Source: a virus
Direction: 5' to 3' (one strand)
Virus record (IMG/VR): IMGVR_UViG_3300029813_000181
Span: 1-22,227 of that record
Length of the DNA: 22,227 bases
The first letter of the stretch is position 1; each line of letters starts with the position of its first letter. Position numbers and translations under genes: made by a program. Below the pieces are notes generated by a model. The model searched no databases, had not been told where the DNA came from, and was given only the letters and a program-made list of their open reading frames with translations. Positions 13,688 to 20,180 of this stretch are shown piece after piece.

Positions 13688-13827
13688 CTCGTTCTCGCCG
13701 GTAGGTAAGGCTGCGGCCGAACCTGGGAGTGCTTGAGCAGCTTCAGCGTCCACCGCTGCGGCTTGCCGATGCGTGCCATCACCTCGCGCTCGAAGAGGGT
13801 GGGATCACGCTTGACTCGCTGGGTCAC
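13684..13827 (-). CDS. Small basic hypothetical protein
   Basis: The chosen GTG at 13827 makes a GTGA overlap with the stop of the four-Cys protein gene and has AAAGGAAC as ribosome site. The 47-residue protein (VTQRVKRDPTLFEREVMARI, then GKPQRWTLKLLKHSQVRPQP) is very basic and could bind nucleic acid. An ATG at 13869 would extend it by 14 residues but would overlap the upstream gene by 46 bases. It ends in an ATGA overlap with the membrane protein gene. No family is recognised. Confidence 0.55.
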   Translation of the reverse strand: MTQRVKRDPTLFEREVMARIGKPQRWTLKLLKHSQVRPQPYLPARTR

Positions 13828-14063
13828 CAGAGTTCCTTTCTGAACAGGGACATTGCACATGCCCGGCACAACGCTCCGACTCGCCTGGCAGGGGCTGCCC
13901 GTTCGTTCTTAATAAAACGTTGCGTTTGATCATGCCTTAACATAACCCACTGCCTGGACCTCGGCTTGTACGTCTTGCAGACCGGACAGTACCTGTCTGG
14001 CACTAACTGGTCAAGCTCGCTTCTTCGACGCAGTTGACGCCTAACGCTCTGTGAACGGCCCAT
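13824..14063 (-). CDS. Small four-cysteine protein, copy 2
   Basis: The 79-residue protein starts at ATG 14063, joined TGATG with the stop of its upstream relative. It carries CPVC (26-29) and CRAC (66-69), a likely zinc ribbon, separated by KPRSRQWVMLRH and ARRVGAL. The preceding gene has the same elements (CPVC, LRSRQWVLLTH, ARRVGALCKSC), so the two are duplicates. Twenty bases are identical between the copies (13867-13886 and 14097-14116). The N-terminus is Arg-rich. A similarly basic zinc protein could bind nucleic acid. Function is unknown. Confidence 0.7.
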   Translation of the reverse strand: MGRSQSVRRQLRRRSELDQLVPDRYCPVCKTYKPRSRQWVMLRHDQTQRFIKNERAAPARRVGALCRACAMSLFRKELW

Positions 14064-14365
14064 CACATCTTCTTCAGTCGCATTGCACAAGACTTACACA
14101 ACGCTCCGACTCGCCTAGCATTACTTGACCCAGGGCAACGAACCTCGTGGGTCAGCAGTACCCACTGCCTCGATCTTAGCTTCGTGTGCCCACACACCGG
14201 GCAGCGTCTCGTGGGCACCCGCAGGTCAAGCAACTTGTTACGATGCTCGTACCTTCGTTCCTTGAGCGGTCGACCCGGGACGGACACCTTCGCGTCCACT
14301 GCGTCCAGGGCCAGGCGAAGGTCGCGTGCTATGCGCTTCAACTTTCTAACACGTTGCACGTACAT
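14063..14365 (-). CDS. Small four-cysteine protein, copy 1
   Basis: This 100-residue protein begins MYVQRVRKLKRIARDLRLAL, a basic helical region, followed by CPVC (55-58), LRSRQWVLLTHEVRCPG and CKSC (90-93). The four Cys suggest one zinc-binding domain. It is the first gene after the AT-rich gap, so its mRNA leader begins there. No good ribosome site precedes the ATG; an in-frame stop lies 18 bases upstream, so the start cannot be much earlier. The downstream copy has a shorter N-terminus but the same core, pointing to duplication within this locus. Confidence 0.7.
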   Translation of the reverse strand: MYVQRVRKLKRIARDLRLALDAVDAKVSVPGRPLKERRYEHRNKLLDLRVPTRRCPVCGHTKLRSRQWVLLTHEVRCPGSSNARRVGALCKSCAMRLKKM

Positions 14366-14370
14366 GGTCT

Positions 14371-14398
14371 TGGCAACTGATCAGCGTGTTGCTCCGAA
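14371..14398. repeat. Inverted repeat, left arm
   Basis: The plus strand reads TGGCAACTGATCAG, six variable bases, then GCTCCGAA. The right arm at 14516-14543 is its reverse complement except for the six central bases, giving 22 of 28 matches. The left arm lies just before the start of four-cysteine copy 1. CTGATCAG within the arm is itself a palindrome. Confidence 0.75.
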
Positions 14399-14487
14399 GT
14401 TCTAGTAGAATCTCACGATACCAACTTCACGCCCTATAATAATAATAATAACTAGGAATGGGCTATTACTCTATACTATACCTGGAC
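14399..14487 (-). promoter_or_regulatory. AT-rich intergenic region, possible promoter with TTA repeat
   Basis: This is the only long gap in the gene series and is much richer in A/T than the rest. In the direction of transcription it contains TATAGTATAG, then five TTA-like units ending in TATAGGG. These include sequences close to a -10 box (TATAGT, TATTAT), but I see no convincing -35 element at the right distance for a normal sigma-70 promoter. It may be a phage promoter or one read by the encoded sigma-like factor. The inverted repeat arms flank it. Confidence 0.4.
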
Positions 14488-14898
14488 TTACGACGGCGTA
14501 GTACCCTGGGGATATTTCGGAGCAGTGGACTGATCAGTTGCCAGGCAGTTGTGCGGCAGGTTCCGTAGGAACTCGTACGCTTCTGTGCCAGTCCTCGGTG
14601 TGTCAAGAACGGTTATCAGCGTGCCTGTCTCGTCGCTTACGTGAATCCTCCCACCCACGAACCTCGCGACCACGACGTTCACGCCTCGAGTTCTCAGCCC
14701 CTCGATCACGTGCAGCTGGATGTCGCTCAGGCGACCGGCATCTGCCTTGAACTCTATCCATCCGCTCCAGGCTCGGTGGGCAACGTACCGGTCAGGCCAG
14801 CCTGCCGGCATCATGCGTCCCGCCACGACCGGCAACACCATCGTGTTACAGCACCTCAGCGCCGCGCACACGTCACGGGTCATCGCACTCTCGCCCAT
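14488..14898 (-). CDS. VRR-NUC-like nuclease
   Basis: This 136-residue protein resembles the small VRR-NUC type PD-(D/E)xK nucleases of phages. It has GWPDRY (33-38) with Asp36, then WIEFKADAGRLSDIQLHVIE (47-66), giving the E49-x-K51 pair and Gln61, and a helix before GVNVVVARF. These enzymes cut branched or single-strand containing DNA. Start choice is open: ATG 14898 has AGGAAG at good distance, whereas ATG 14883 makes an ATGA overlap with the upstream gene. The last 15 or so residues are encoded by the right inverted repeat arm and may be a late addition to the domain. Confidence 0.75.
   Translation of the reverse strand: MGESAMTRDVCAALRCCNTMVLPVVAGRMMPAGWPDRYVAHRAWSGWIEFKADAGRLSDIQLHVIEGLRTRGVNVVVARFVGGRIHVSDETGTLITVLDTPRTGTEAYEFLRNLPHNCLATDQSTAPKYPQGTTPS
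14516..14543. repeat. Inverted repeat, right arm
   Basis: On the minus strand it reads TGGCAACTGATCAG, TCCACT, GCTCCGAA. It matches the left arm at 14371-14398 except at the six middle bases. This arm lies inside the 3' end of the nuclease gene and encodes LATDQSTAPK. Read in the plus direction, the left arm would encode LATDQRVAPK, so the arms look like copies of one sequence placed head to head. Confidence 0.75.
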
Positions 14899-15104
14899 GT
14901 CTCTTCCTGTCCGTTTCCCCAGGTTATCTTGATCTGACCGTCGATAAACGTCGCGGTCGTTACCTCGGAATCGGCAGCCGCTGCCGCGAGGATGACGGGA
15001 GCACCTCGGCTGTGACGAGCCTGCCAGACCTCGGCGTGGGTCAGGGCGCCGCTCACCTCGAGGTCGTCGAGCGCCTCATCTCGCGAGATGCCAGACTTCG
15101 TCAT
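14880..15104 (-). CDS. Small hypothetical protein
   Basis: This 74-residue protein begins MTKSGISRDEALDDLEVSGA and has a helical first half followed by a strand pattern (TATFIDGQIKITWGNGQEET). AAGGTAAC precedes the ATG, which lies within the upstream membrane protein gene (29-base overlap). The end overlaps the nuclease start. It has no cysteines or clear active site. I do not recognise the family. Confidence 0.6.
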   Translation of the reverse strand: MTKSGISRDEALDDLEVSGALTHAEVWQARHSRGAPVILAAAAADSEVTTATFIDGQIKITWGNGQEETWARVR

Positions 15105-15312
15105 GATAGGTTACCTTCACGTCGTAGACCAGGTAGGTAGCGTTGCCAAGGTACTTCACGACCTCCGGGAAATCGTCCCAGACTGGCTCGACGCCGTTCT
15201 GCTGGTGAACCCACACGAAGGCGTTAAATGCGCTGTGGTAGGGCGGCTCTGGCCCATCGACGAGGATCATCAGAAACAGCACTACCATTACAATGATCAT
15301 CACGTATCTCAT
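15076..15312 (-). CDS. Small exported or membrane-anchored protein
   Basis: This 78-residue protein opens MRYVMIIVMVVLFLMILVDG, a strong hydrophobic helix after one Arg, followed by PEPPYHSAFNAFVWVHQQNG and an aromatic-rich tail. The N-terminus is a signal anchor or uncleaved signal, placing the rest outside the cytoplasm. GGAGATAAGCG precedes the ATG, which overlaps the stop of the upstream gene (ATGA). The tail has HDEVWH, which is not a recognised motif. Function is unknown. Confidence 0.65.
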   Translation of the reverse strand: MRYVMIIVMVVLFLMILVDGPEPPYHSAFNAFVWVHQQNGVEPVWDDFPEVVKYLGNATYLVYDVKVTYHDEVWHLAR

Positions 15313-15488
15313 CGCTTATCTCCTTCGTCGTAGTCGGGCTCCAGCTCCCAGGTTTTCTTACCACTCCGAACCTTGAGCATACCCTCGTCCCACCGCAGGA
15401 CGAACTCCACCGGATCGTCGTCACACACCGTCAGGACGAGGTCACCGATCCACGTCTTCTCGTGCCTCGTGTCGAAGCGAATTCTCAT
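15309..15488 (-). CDS. Small beta-rich hypothetical protein
   Basis: ATG 15488 makes an ATGA overlap with the zinc-motif gene upstream and yields 59 residues. The sequence MRIRFDTRHEKTWIGDLVLT, VEFVLRWDEGMLKVRSGKKT, WELEPDYDEG alternates short strands with turns and ends acidic. An earlier in-frame start at 15587 would overlap the upstream gene almost completely and is rejected. It looks like a compact beta-barrel domain. No family is recognised. Confidence 0.6.
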   Translation of the reverse strand: MRIRFDTRHEKTWIGDLVLTVCDDDPVEFVLRWDEGMLKVRSGKKTWELEPDYDEGDKR

Positions 15489-15664
15489 CGTCTTAGGAAC
15501 CTTCCGAGCCAGTTGAGCCCGTCGCCACACGGGCATTCCTCGACCAGGTCCGTGCTCGTGTACCCGGCCCCACCACACTTGTGACATAGGAACAGCCAGT
15601 CGCGGAAACGTATTCGCCAGCTTCGATGCATCTTGTCTAGCTTCGTCCAGTCAATCATTAGCAT
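15485..15664 (-). CDS. Small protein with DnaJ-like zinc motif
   Basis: The 59-residue protein has CHKCGGAGYTSTDLVEECPC followed by GDG, that is C-x2-CGG-x-G ... C-x-C-x-G. This is close to one zinc-binding module of the DnaJ Cys-rich region. A basic helix (KMHRSWRIRFRDWLFL) precedes it. ATG 15664 is chosen because GAGGAG lies nine bases ahead; ATG 15658 (TAATG with the upstream stop) is also possible. Without a J domain it cannot act as a full co-chaperone. Such isolated modules are common in phage proteins of unknown role. Confidence 0.65.
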   Translation of the reverse strand: MLMIDWTKLDKMHRSWRIRFRDWLFLCHKCGGAGYTSTDLVEECPCGDGLNWLGRFLRR

Positions 15665-16500
15665 AAGAACGATCTCCTCACCCACTCCATCTGGGCCACC
15701 AGGACGTCGATCACGCTAGCCCGGTGTCGCTTCCTGAAGCTGGCCGGCAGCAGGTCGAAGTGATAGTGGCCCAGCGCCTGCGTCGTCTGGCTGCTCGTTG
15801 GCTGCCACTGTCGGCGACGCTTCATGTCGTCACTGCACGCGGCCTCCCACTCGCCCAGGTAAGTTCCGTTGCGGCGAGCGGCGAGCAGGTAGGTGCACGA
15901 CTGGATCACGCCGAATTGCGGCGCGACGTTCACCGCGTCCACCACGTCTCGCAGGCCGAGGAGACTCGGCCGGTAGTCACAGTTGTGACCCTTCACGAGG
16001 TGGGACGTTCGCCGCGGCCGTATCTTCCCCGTGTTCCTGAGCCCGTCGATCAGACAGCCGGTCGGGTAGCTGACGAAGAGACACGTCTCCAGCTTACCCG
16101 CGATCTCGAGGAAGTGATCGCTTACCTCATCTCCCTCGCCCGGCCCGAATTCGAAGAGATGATCCGGGAACGCCGCGTTGAGCTCCTCGCACACGCCCAC
16201 GTCAGTCGTGTGGGCGTGTGTCAGGTAGCACCCGTTCTCAATGTCCTTCTTAGTCGTCTCGAGCCGGTTCTCGCGAAGGTGATCACGCTGCCACTCGACG
16301 TGGCCCACGGGATAGCGACGGTGGAGCGCGGCCATGAGATCCGGCATGTCCGGCCCGGCCAGTCCCGTGTAGCCCGAGCCCTGCACGCCTACCTGGCCCT
16401 CGCTGGCGCACAGGCCGACGGGCAGCATGCTTAGTGCCGAGAACTTGTGGGCCGCCTCGACGCACTCGACGCTCATCGGTCCGAACCATAGCTTGATCAT
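15658..16500 (-). CDS. GatZ/KbaZ-like class II sugar-bisphosphate aldolase-family protein
   Basis: This 280-residue protein resembles the GatZ/KbaZ (D-tagatose-bisphosphate aldolase subunit) TIM-barrel family. SEGQVGVQGSGYTG (33-46) parallels the family TSNQVNQ-GGYTG loop, RDHLREN (72-78) the GDHLGPN loop, GHNCDY (171-176) the EAHSTDY motif, and NVAPQFGVIQS (191-201) the KVGPALTFA strand. It is shorter than GatZ (about 420). Family members work on sugar phosphates or assist aldolases. Here it sits in a sugar-activation block, so a role in making the sugar precursor is plausible. Some catalytic residues differ (Asn and Cys in GHNCDY), so exact chemistry is unclear. Confidence 0.6.
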   Translation of the reverse strand: MIKLWFGPMSVECVEAAHKFSALSMLPVGLCASEGQVGVQGSGYTGLAGPDMPDLMAALHRRYPVGHVEWQRDHLRENRLETTKKDIENGCYLTHAHTTDVGVCEELNAAFPDHLFEFGPGEGDEVSDHFLEIAGKLETCLFVSYPTGCLIDGLRNTGKIRPRRTSHLVKGHNCDYRPSLLGLRDVVDAVNVAPQFGVIQSCTYLLAARRNGTYLGEWEAACSDDMKRRRQWQPTSSQTTQALGHYHFDLLPASFRKRHRASVIDVLVAQMEWVRRSFLC

Positions 16501-17687
16501 CGGTAACCTCCGTAGAGCTCGTGCCAGCGGTCGTCGCCCACCGTCTCGCCGTCGAGCAGGTCGTCGATCATCTGGTCGAGTAGGGAAAAGTCAGGCTTGA
16601 GCAGCTCACGCCACCTCTCGAGCTGGCTGTCCGGCCCCATCTTCGAGAGACGGGACAGGTCCCCGGGCTTCGTGACACGCCACGGGTCGTCGAGCGGCAC
16701 CATCTTCCCGTACGGGTCCCACGTGTAGGGATCAGTCCCGTCGCCGTAGAGCAGCGGGACGCATTCCTGGGCCATGAGAACCCACGGCTTACCAGTGTAG
16801 AAGTGCGATCCCGCGGACACGCAGGGACAGTAGCGGGCCTGACCCAGTACCGCCCGAACCTCGTCTGGCTTGATGACGCCGGGACTGAGGTAAGACCAGG
16901 GCGTCCTCGCCCAGCCCCGGCCGTACAGCCGGAACCCATGCTCGACGAGCCATCCCATGTTCGGGTCGTCCAGTACCGCGTGCCAGGACTGCTCGCGCTT
17001 ACGCTGCTTGCACCCGTCGTAGATGTGGGCGTGGGCGACGCACGTGCAGGGAACGGTCTTCTCGAGACCGAGGAAGACGTCCGGCACGGCCCACGACTCC
17101 GCCCTCGCGTACACGCTGCGGCGCTGGTACCGTACCCCGCCGACCACGGTCGAGTAGGTCCCGGCCCACTGATCCAGAAGCGCCGCGGGAACGCACCAGG
17201 GCCAGCCCATGGACATTTCCTGGTCCTTTGGGTACGTGCGGGGATCATTGTTCACGACGAGACGCGGAAGCTTGAAGTGCTGGATCGCGTTCAGCATCGG
17301 CGCCGTGTAGCGGATGCACGCGGCCTGGGTAGTGGTCTGCTTCGGATTGTTGATGAAGGACATCGTGGGCGAGTAGCCGGCGACGTTGACGAACCCGACG
17401 AACGGCGCGTACTCGTCGAGCTCCGCGACGTCGGCCGCGAGACACTCGTCCTGGTAGGCTCCGGTCGACATCTCGTTTAGATCCTGGAGGTGAGGTTGCA
17501 CGACCGTGAGGCCTCTCGGAACCTCGCCGAGGTACTTCCCGAAGTAGACGAGTCGGACGTCACGGCGCTCGAGCAGGTGAAGGATCGTTCCCTCGGTCTC
17601 GCCCTGCTCTCCCACGGCGCTCGACTTCCGCGCCTCCGCCCGGGTACGGTAGACGCCGCCGCCCTTCGCGATCAGTAACGTTTTCAT
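16497..17687 (-). CDS. Glycosyltransferase-like protein (GT-B type suspected)
   Basis: The ATG at 17687 forms an ATGA overlap with the methyltransferase stop and begins MKTLLIAKGGGVYRTRAEAR. The 396-residue protein has an N-terminal Rossmann-like part and a C-terminal part with FRLYGRGWARTPWSYLSPGV then CPCVSAGSHFYTGKPWVLMA and QECVPLLYGDG, reminiscent of the donor site of GT-B glycosyltransferases, where a glycine-rich loop and a conserved acidic residue bind the nucleotide sugar. It ends in an ATGA overlap with the GatZ-like gene. The assignment rests on fold pattern and neighbours, without a diagnostic motif, so moderate doubt remains. Confidence 0.5.
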   Translation of the reverse strand: MKTLLIAKGGGVYRTRAEARKSSAVGEQGETEGTILHLLERRDVRLVYFGKYLGEVPRGLTVVQPHLQDLNEMSTGAYQDECLAADVAELDEYAPFVGFVNVAGYSPTMSFINNPKQTTTQAACIRYTAPMLNAIQHFKLPRLVVNNDPRTYPKDQEMSMGWPWCVPAALLDQWAGTYSTVVGGVRYQRRSVYARAESWAVPDVFLGLEKTVPCTCVAHAHIYDGCKQRKREQSWHAVLDDPNMGWLVEHGFRLYGRGWARTPWSYLSPGVIKPDEVRAVLGQARYCPCVSAGSHFYTGKPWVLMAQECVPLLYGDGTDPYTWDPYGKMVPLDDPWRVTKPGDLSRLSKMGPDSQLERWRELLKPDFSLLDQMIDDLLDGETVGDDRWHELYGGYR

Positions 17688-18232
17688 AACACCACTTTCC
17701 ATACCTTGTTCATGGGCGCCACGTCCTGCGGGTACTTCTGGACGCGGTCGCCGTACCTTTCCTTGAGGACAGACCGGATCCCGGCGTACATGGGTGAGCC
17801 ACCGGCGACGCGGTAGTCGTGACCCGCCAGCACGAGGCGTGTTCTTGACTCCCAGGCGTCCAGGTCGCGTCTCAGTCTTTCCGGGCGGTGATCGCCGTCG
17901 ATGAAGACGACGTCAGTCCACTCGACGATGCTCGCGGCTGCCGCACTGTCTGACTCCACCAGCTTCACGGGCAGGTGGAACTCGTGGACGGCACGAAGAA
18001 ACTCGGCCCGCACGTCTAGGCTGACCCTGTCTTTCAGGTCGATACCTTCTTGTGAGAAGTTGTCTACCGCCCACACCTCGACGTCCAGGTGACGAACAAC
18101 CTCCGCCACCGAGCACAGCGAGCGGCCCATCCAGCAGCCGATCTCGACGAGACGACGCGGGTGGTGGTCCTCGAGGAGGCGACGGTAGGCGATCATGTCA
18201 CCACTGTTGAAGGCACCCTGCGGTAGCTTCAT
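17684..18232 (-). CDS. Class I SAM-dependent methyltransferase-like protein
   Basis: This 182-residue protein has RLVEIGCWMGRSLCSVAEVV (27-46), the glycine-rich SAM loop; VWAVDNF (53-59), the acidic strand-2 end; VVFIDGDHRPERLRRDLDAW (108-127); and LVLAGHDYRVAGG (133-145). This is the Methyltransf_24 pattern, where IDGDH and GHDY mark a metal-linked active site in some members. Both ends are ATGA overlaps, with the cupin before and the glycosyltransferase after, so it is surely part of the sugar operon. It likely methylates a sugar or sugar nucleotide. A related enzyme occurs at 12403-12957. Confidence 0.78.
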   Translation of the reverse strand: MKLPQGAFNSGDMIAYRRLLEDHHPRRLVEIGCWMGRSLCSVAEVVRHLDVEVWAVDNFSQEGIDLKDRVSLDVRAEFLRAVHEFHLPVKLVESDSAAAASIVEWTDVVFIDGDHRPERLRRDLDAWESRTRLVLAGHDYRVAGGSPMYAGIRSVLKERYGDRVQKYPQDVAPMNKVWKVVL

Positions 18233-18567
18233 CCGACGAACTCCGTGTCACCGCCGTCTCTCACGCTGTCGCTGTCGTTAGGATCGGGGGTACTGCACTC
18301 GGCGTAGGTACACCCGACGGTGCTTAGCATCGCGTGACGGCGGTTGATGGGTATCACGACGAAGCTTCCCGGCCCGTGCATCGTGAACCGGTGGACGTCC
18401 CACTGGATAGTGAGCATCCCGGAGATCACGATGATCGTCTCGCGCTTCATGTCGTGATGATGAAAGCTGGTGCTCTTGCCGGGCACGATGCTGAGCAACT
18501 TGACCTCGTAGGCGTCGCACCGGTCGACGTGCATCTCGACGCCCCATCTCTTGACTCTCGATCTCAT
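18229..18567 (-). CDS. Cupin-domain sugar-related protein
   Basis: ATG 18567, in ATGA overlap with the nucleotidyltransferase, gives 112 residues; the frame runs to 18741 as a shadow. It has the first cupin motif as HHHDMKRETIIVISGMLTI (36-54; H36, H38 and E43 as likely metal ligands) and a second with PGSFVVIPINRRHAM (66-80; H79). This resembles the C-terminal cupin of mannose-6-phosphate isomerase/GMP enzymes and stand-alone sugar cupins. It may isomerise or bind a sugar phosphate, or regulate the adjacent nucleotidyltransferase. The last 20 residues are acidic and likely disordered. Confidence 0.78.
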   Translation of the reverse strand: MRSRVKRWGVEMHVDRCDAYEVKLLSIVPGKSTSFHHHDMKRETIIVISGMLTIQWDVHRFTMHGPGSFVVIPINRRHAMLSTVGCTYAECSTPDPNDSDSVRDGGDTEFVG

Positions 18568-19181
18568 GACTCGCTCCAGTAGTCCAGGTAGCTCTCGGCC
18601 GTGCCGACCTCGTGCCACGATCCCTTGACCTGACGAGCCCGCGCCTTGATCATGTTGAGGTACTCGACGCTGGTCAGCTGGCTGGAGAGGCCTACCTCGA
18701 TGTGCTCGCGACCCAGTAGGTACCAGCCCGCGAGACACCACCGCTCGGAACCGCTCTCACGCTCTTGCCATCTCATCTTCTGGAAGTCGTACCAGTCGAG
18801 CTGGGCTGGGTGTCTCCACCTCACGCTGACCAGCGGCGCGGTCTCTCCGACCTCGGGACCGCAGTCGCGCTCGTCGTACACGTTGTCACAGAACGTGATG
18901 AGCGCCAGATCCTCGACGAAGTTCGCGGCGCACGTGATCGCGTCCCGTACGCCGTCTGGCTCGCGCTGAACAGCGTAGTTGAGACCGCTCGGCTCGAGGG
19001 TCTGGAGGACCAGCGGCACGGCGCTGTTCGGTCCCACGACGATCACGACCCGCCCGCATCTCGCTCGGCGACAGAAGTCGATGGCTGACGTGATCGCGGG
19101 TCGACCGTTCCTGAGCGGGAGTAGGGGCTTGTTGGGCAGTCGTGTTGCCTCACCGGCTGCCAAGACGATTCCGCATCGCAT
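18564..19181 (-). CDS. Sugar-phosphate nucleotidyltransferase
   Basis: This 205-residue protein has the nucleotidyltransferase start GIVLAAGEATRLPNKPLLPL (4-23): the glycine-rich loop with R-L and the conserved Lys18 that binds the sugar phosphate. A metal-binding Asp is likely in LITFCDNVYDE (about 94-104). The C-terminal KGSWHEVGTAESYLDYW matches the W-D-x-GT-x-x-Y closing motif of NDP-sugar pyrophosphorylases. It would form NDP-sugar and pyrophosphate from a sugar-1-phosphate and an NTP; the base is not predictable. AGGAGATAGCAC supports the ATG, which lies inside the HAD gene (32-base overlap). Confidence 0.82.
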   Translation of the reverse strand: MRCGIVLAAGEATRLPNKPLLPLRNGRPAITSAIDFCRRARCGRVVIVVGPNSAVPLVLQTLEPSGLNYAVQREPDGVRDAITCAANFVEDLALITFCDNVYDERDCGPEVGETAPLVSVRWRHPAQLDWYDFQKMRWQERESGSERWCLAGWYLLGREHIEVGLSSQLTSVEYLNMIKARARQVKGSWHEVGTAESYLDYWSES

Positions 19182-19530
19182 GTGCTATCTCCTTGAGACC
19201 AACGTTCCTGCCCGAGGTAAACGCCAGGGCGCTGGTGCCCTGGCCGGGCTTCTCGTCGTTCAGCATGACTCGGGGTCCGGAGGTAACGCCCATGATGAGC
19301 TGATCCCAGTACAAGCCTTCGACCTTTAGTGACTGCTCGGTGGCGTACCTCACGCATTCCTTTCGTGCGGTGATGATGACGATTCCCCACCCCCGGGCCT
19401 CCCACTCGTCGAAGGCCTCCCTCACCCCGGGCAGTAGCTCGGCGTTCCCGTACCACTGGGCGGACGCCCCCTTCCCGCGATGACGAAGAACTAGACCATC
19501 AAGATCGACGAAGACGGTGGGGGGTTTCAT
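19150..19530 (-). CDS. HAD-superfamily phosphatase
   Basis: ATG 19530 (ATGA with the kinase) gives 126 residues; the frame upstream to 19665 is a shadow. It begins PTVFVDLDGLVLRH, the HAD motif I with nucleophile Asp9 and general acid Asp11. Motif II is IVIITARKE with Thr54. The end has RVMLNDEKPGQGTSALAF, with Asn91-Asp92 in the motif IV position. No large cap domain is present. It resembles small sugar-phosphate phosphatases of polysaccharide clusters. In this context it may dephosphorylate a sugar bisphosphate, as GmhB does in heptose synthesis, between two kinase steps and activation. Confidence 0.8.
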   Translation of the reverse strand: MKPPTVFVDLDGLVLRHRGKGASAQWYGNAELLPGVREAFDEWEARGWGIVIITARKECVRYATEQSLKVEGLYWDQLIMGVTSGPRVMLNDEKPGQGTSALAFTSGRNVGLKEIAHAMRNRLGSR

Positions 19531-20180
19531 CGAGTCATCTCCTCGATCTCTGCTATGCGGGCGCGGGCGAACGTCACCCCGACGGGGCGAACGTGACGGA
19601 GCATGCGAACGTAGTGGGAGTAGAGTAACGCGTAGTGTACCGAGCTCGCCAGGAATCGGGGCCACTGGTCGGGCATCGGATCACCCTCGTACACGTGACG
19701 GAACCCGTCCAGCGACTGCATCAGCTTCGCCTCGTCGATCTCCCTGCACGTGAGACCCCAGTCGTTACCCGGGTCAATGAAAACGATTCGCCCGTCGGGC
19801 GTCGCGACGCAGTTCGCGAGGGTGAGGTCTCCGTGGGTCAGCGTGACGGGATGCAAGTAGTCGTGAAGGATCGGAAGGAGAACCCGGTGGCATTTCTCGC
19901 CATCTAGATCCGCCTCGCGTGCTCTGTTAAGGACGTATCTGGAGTAAGCGAGTCTATTGTCGTAGGTTACCGCCTGTTGCTCTGCGGTCCCCCAGATCGC
20001 TTTCTGGGCACATAAGTATACCCGCCGCCAGGAGCGAGGTCGACGTCCTACCTCGTACTCGTACGAGACGGTCGTCGCCGTGGAGGTGATTTGCTTCGGC
20101 CGGCAGTCCGGTGGTATCGTGTGCCAGAAGTAGCTCCAGCGAGCGACCTGATTCTTTGTCCCAGTCTTCGTTACTCGCAT
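19527..20180 (-). CDS. APH-family small-molecule kinase
   Basis: This 217-residue protein has the catalytic loop TLTHGDLTLANCVATPDGRI (113-131), where Asp118 is the base and Asn123 binds metal, followed by VFIDPGNDWGL (133-143), the DFG-equivalent with Asp136. This is the aminoglycoside phosphotransferase/choline kinase pattern. The N-lobe is short and its ATP-binding Lys is not obvious, possibly in AQKAIWG (58-64). In polysaccharide gene clusters such kinases phosphorylate sugars or alcohols. It lies between the cytidylyltransferase-kinase fusion (10-base overlap) and the HAD phosphatase (ATGA), so it likely acts in the same pathway. Antibiotic resistance is unlikely here. Confidence 0.75.
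   Translation of the reverse strand: MRVTKTGTKNQVARWSYFWHTIPPDCRPKQITSTATTVSYEYEVGRRPRSWRRVYLCAQKAIWGTAEQQAVTYDNRLAYSRYVLNRAREADLDGEKCHRVLLPILHDYLHPVTLTHGDLTLANCVATPDGRIVFIDPGNDWGLTCREIDEAKLMQSLDGFRHVYEGDPMPDQWPRFLASSVHYALLYSHYVRMLRHVRPVGVTFARARIAEIEEMTR

Noticed and set aside
14435-14440. TATAAT on the plus strand as a promoter for rightward transcription
   Set aside because: No -35 element at suitable distance and no credible plus-strand gene follows.
18568-18741. N-terminal extension of the cupin protein
   Set aside because: It lies wholly inside the nucleotidyltransferase gene; the ATGA junction at 18567 is the natural start.
19527-20180. Aminoglycoside resistance gene
   Set aside because: The APH fold is shared by many sugar and choline kinases, and all neighbours are sugar-pathway genes.
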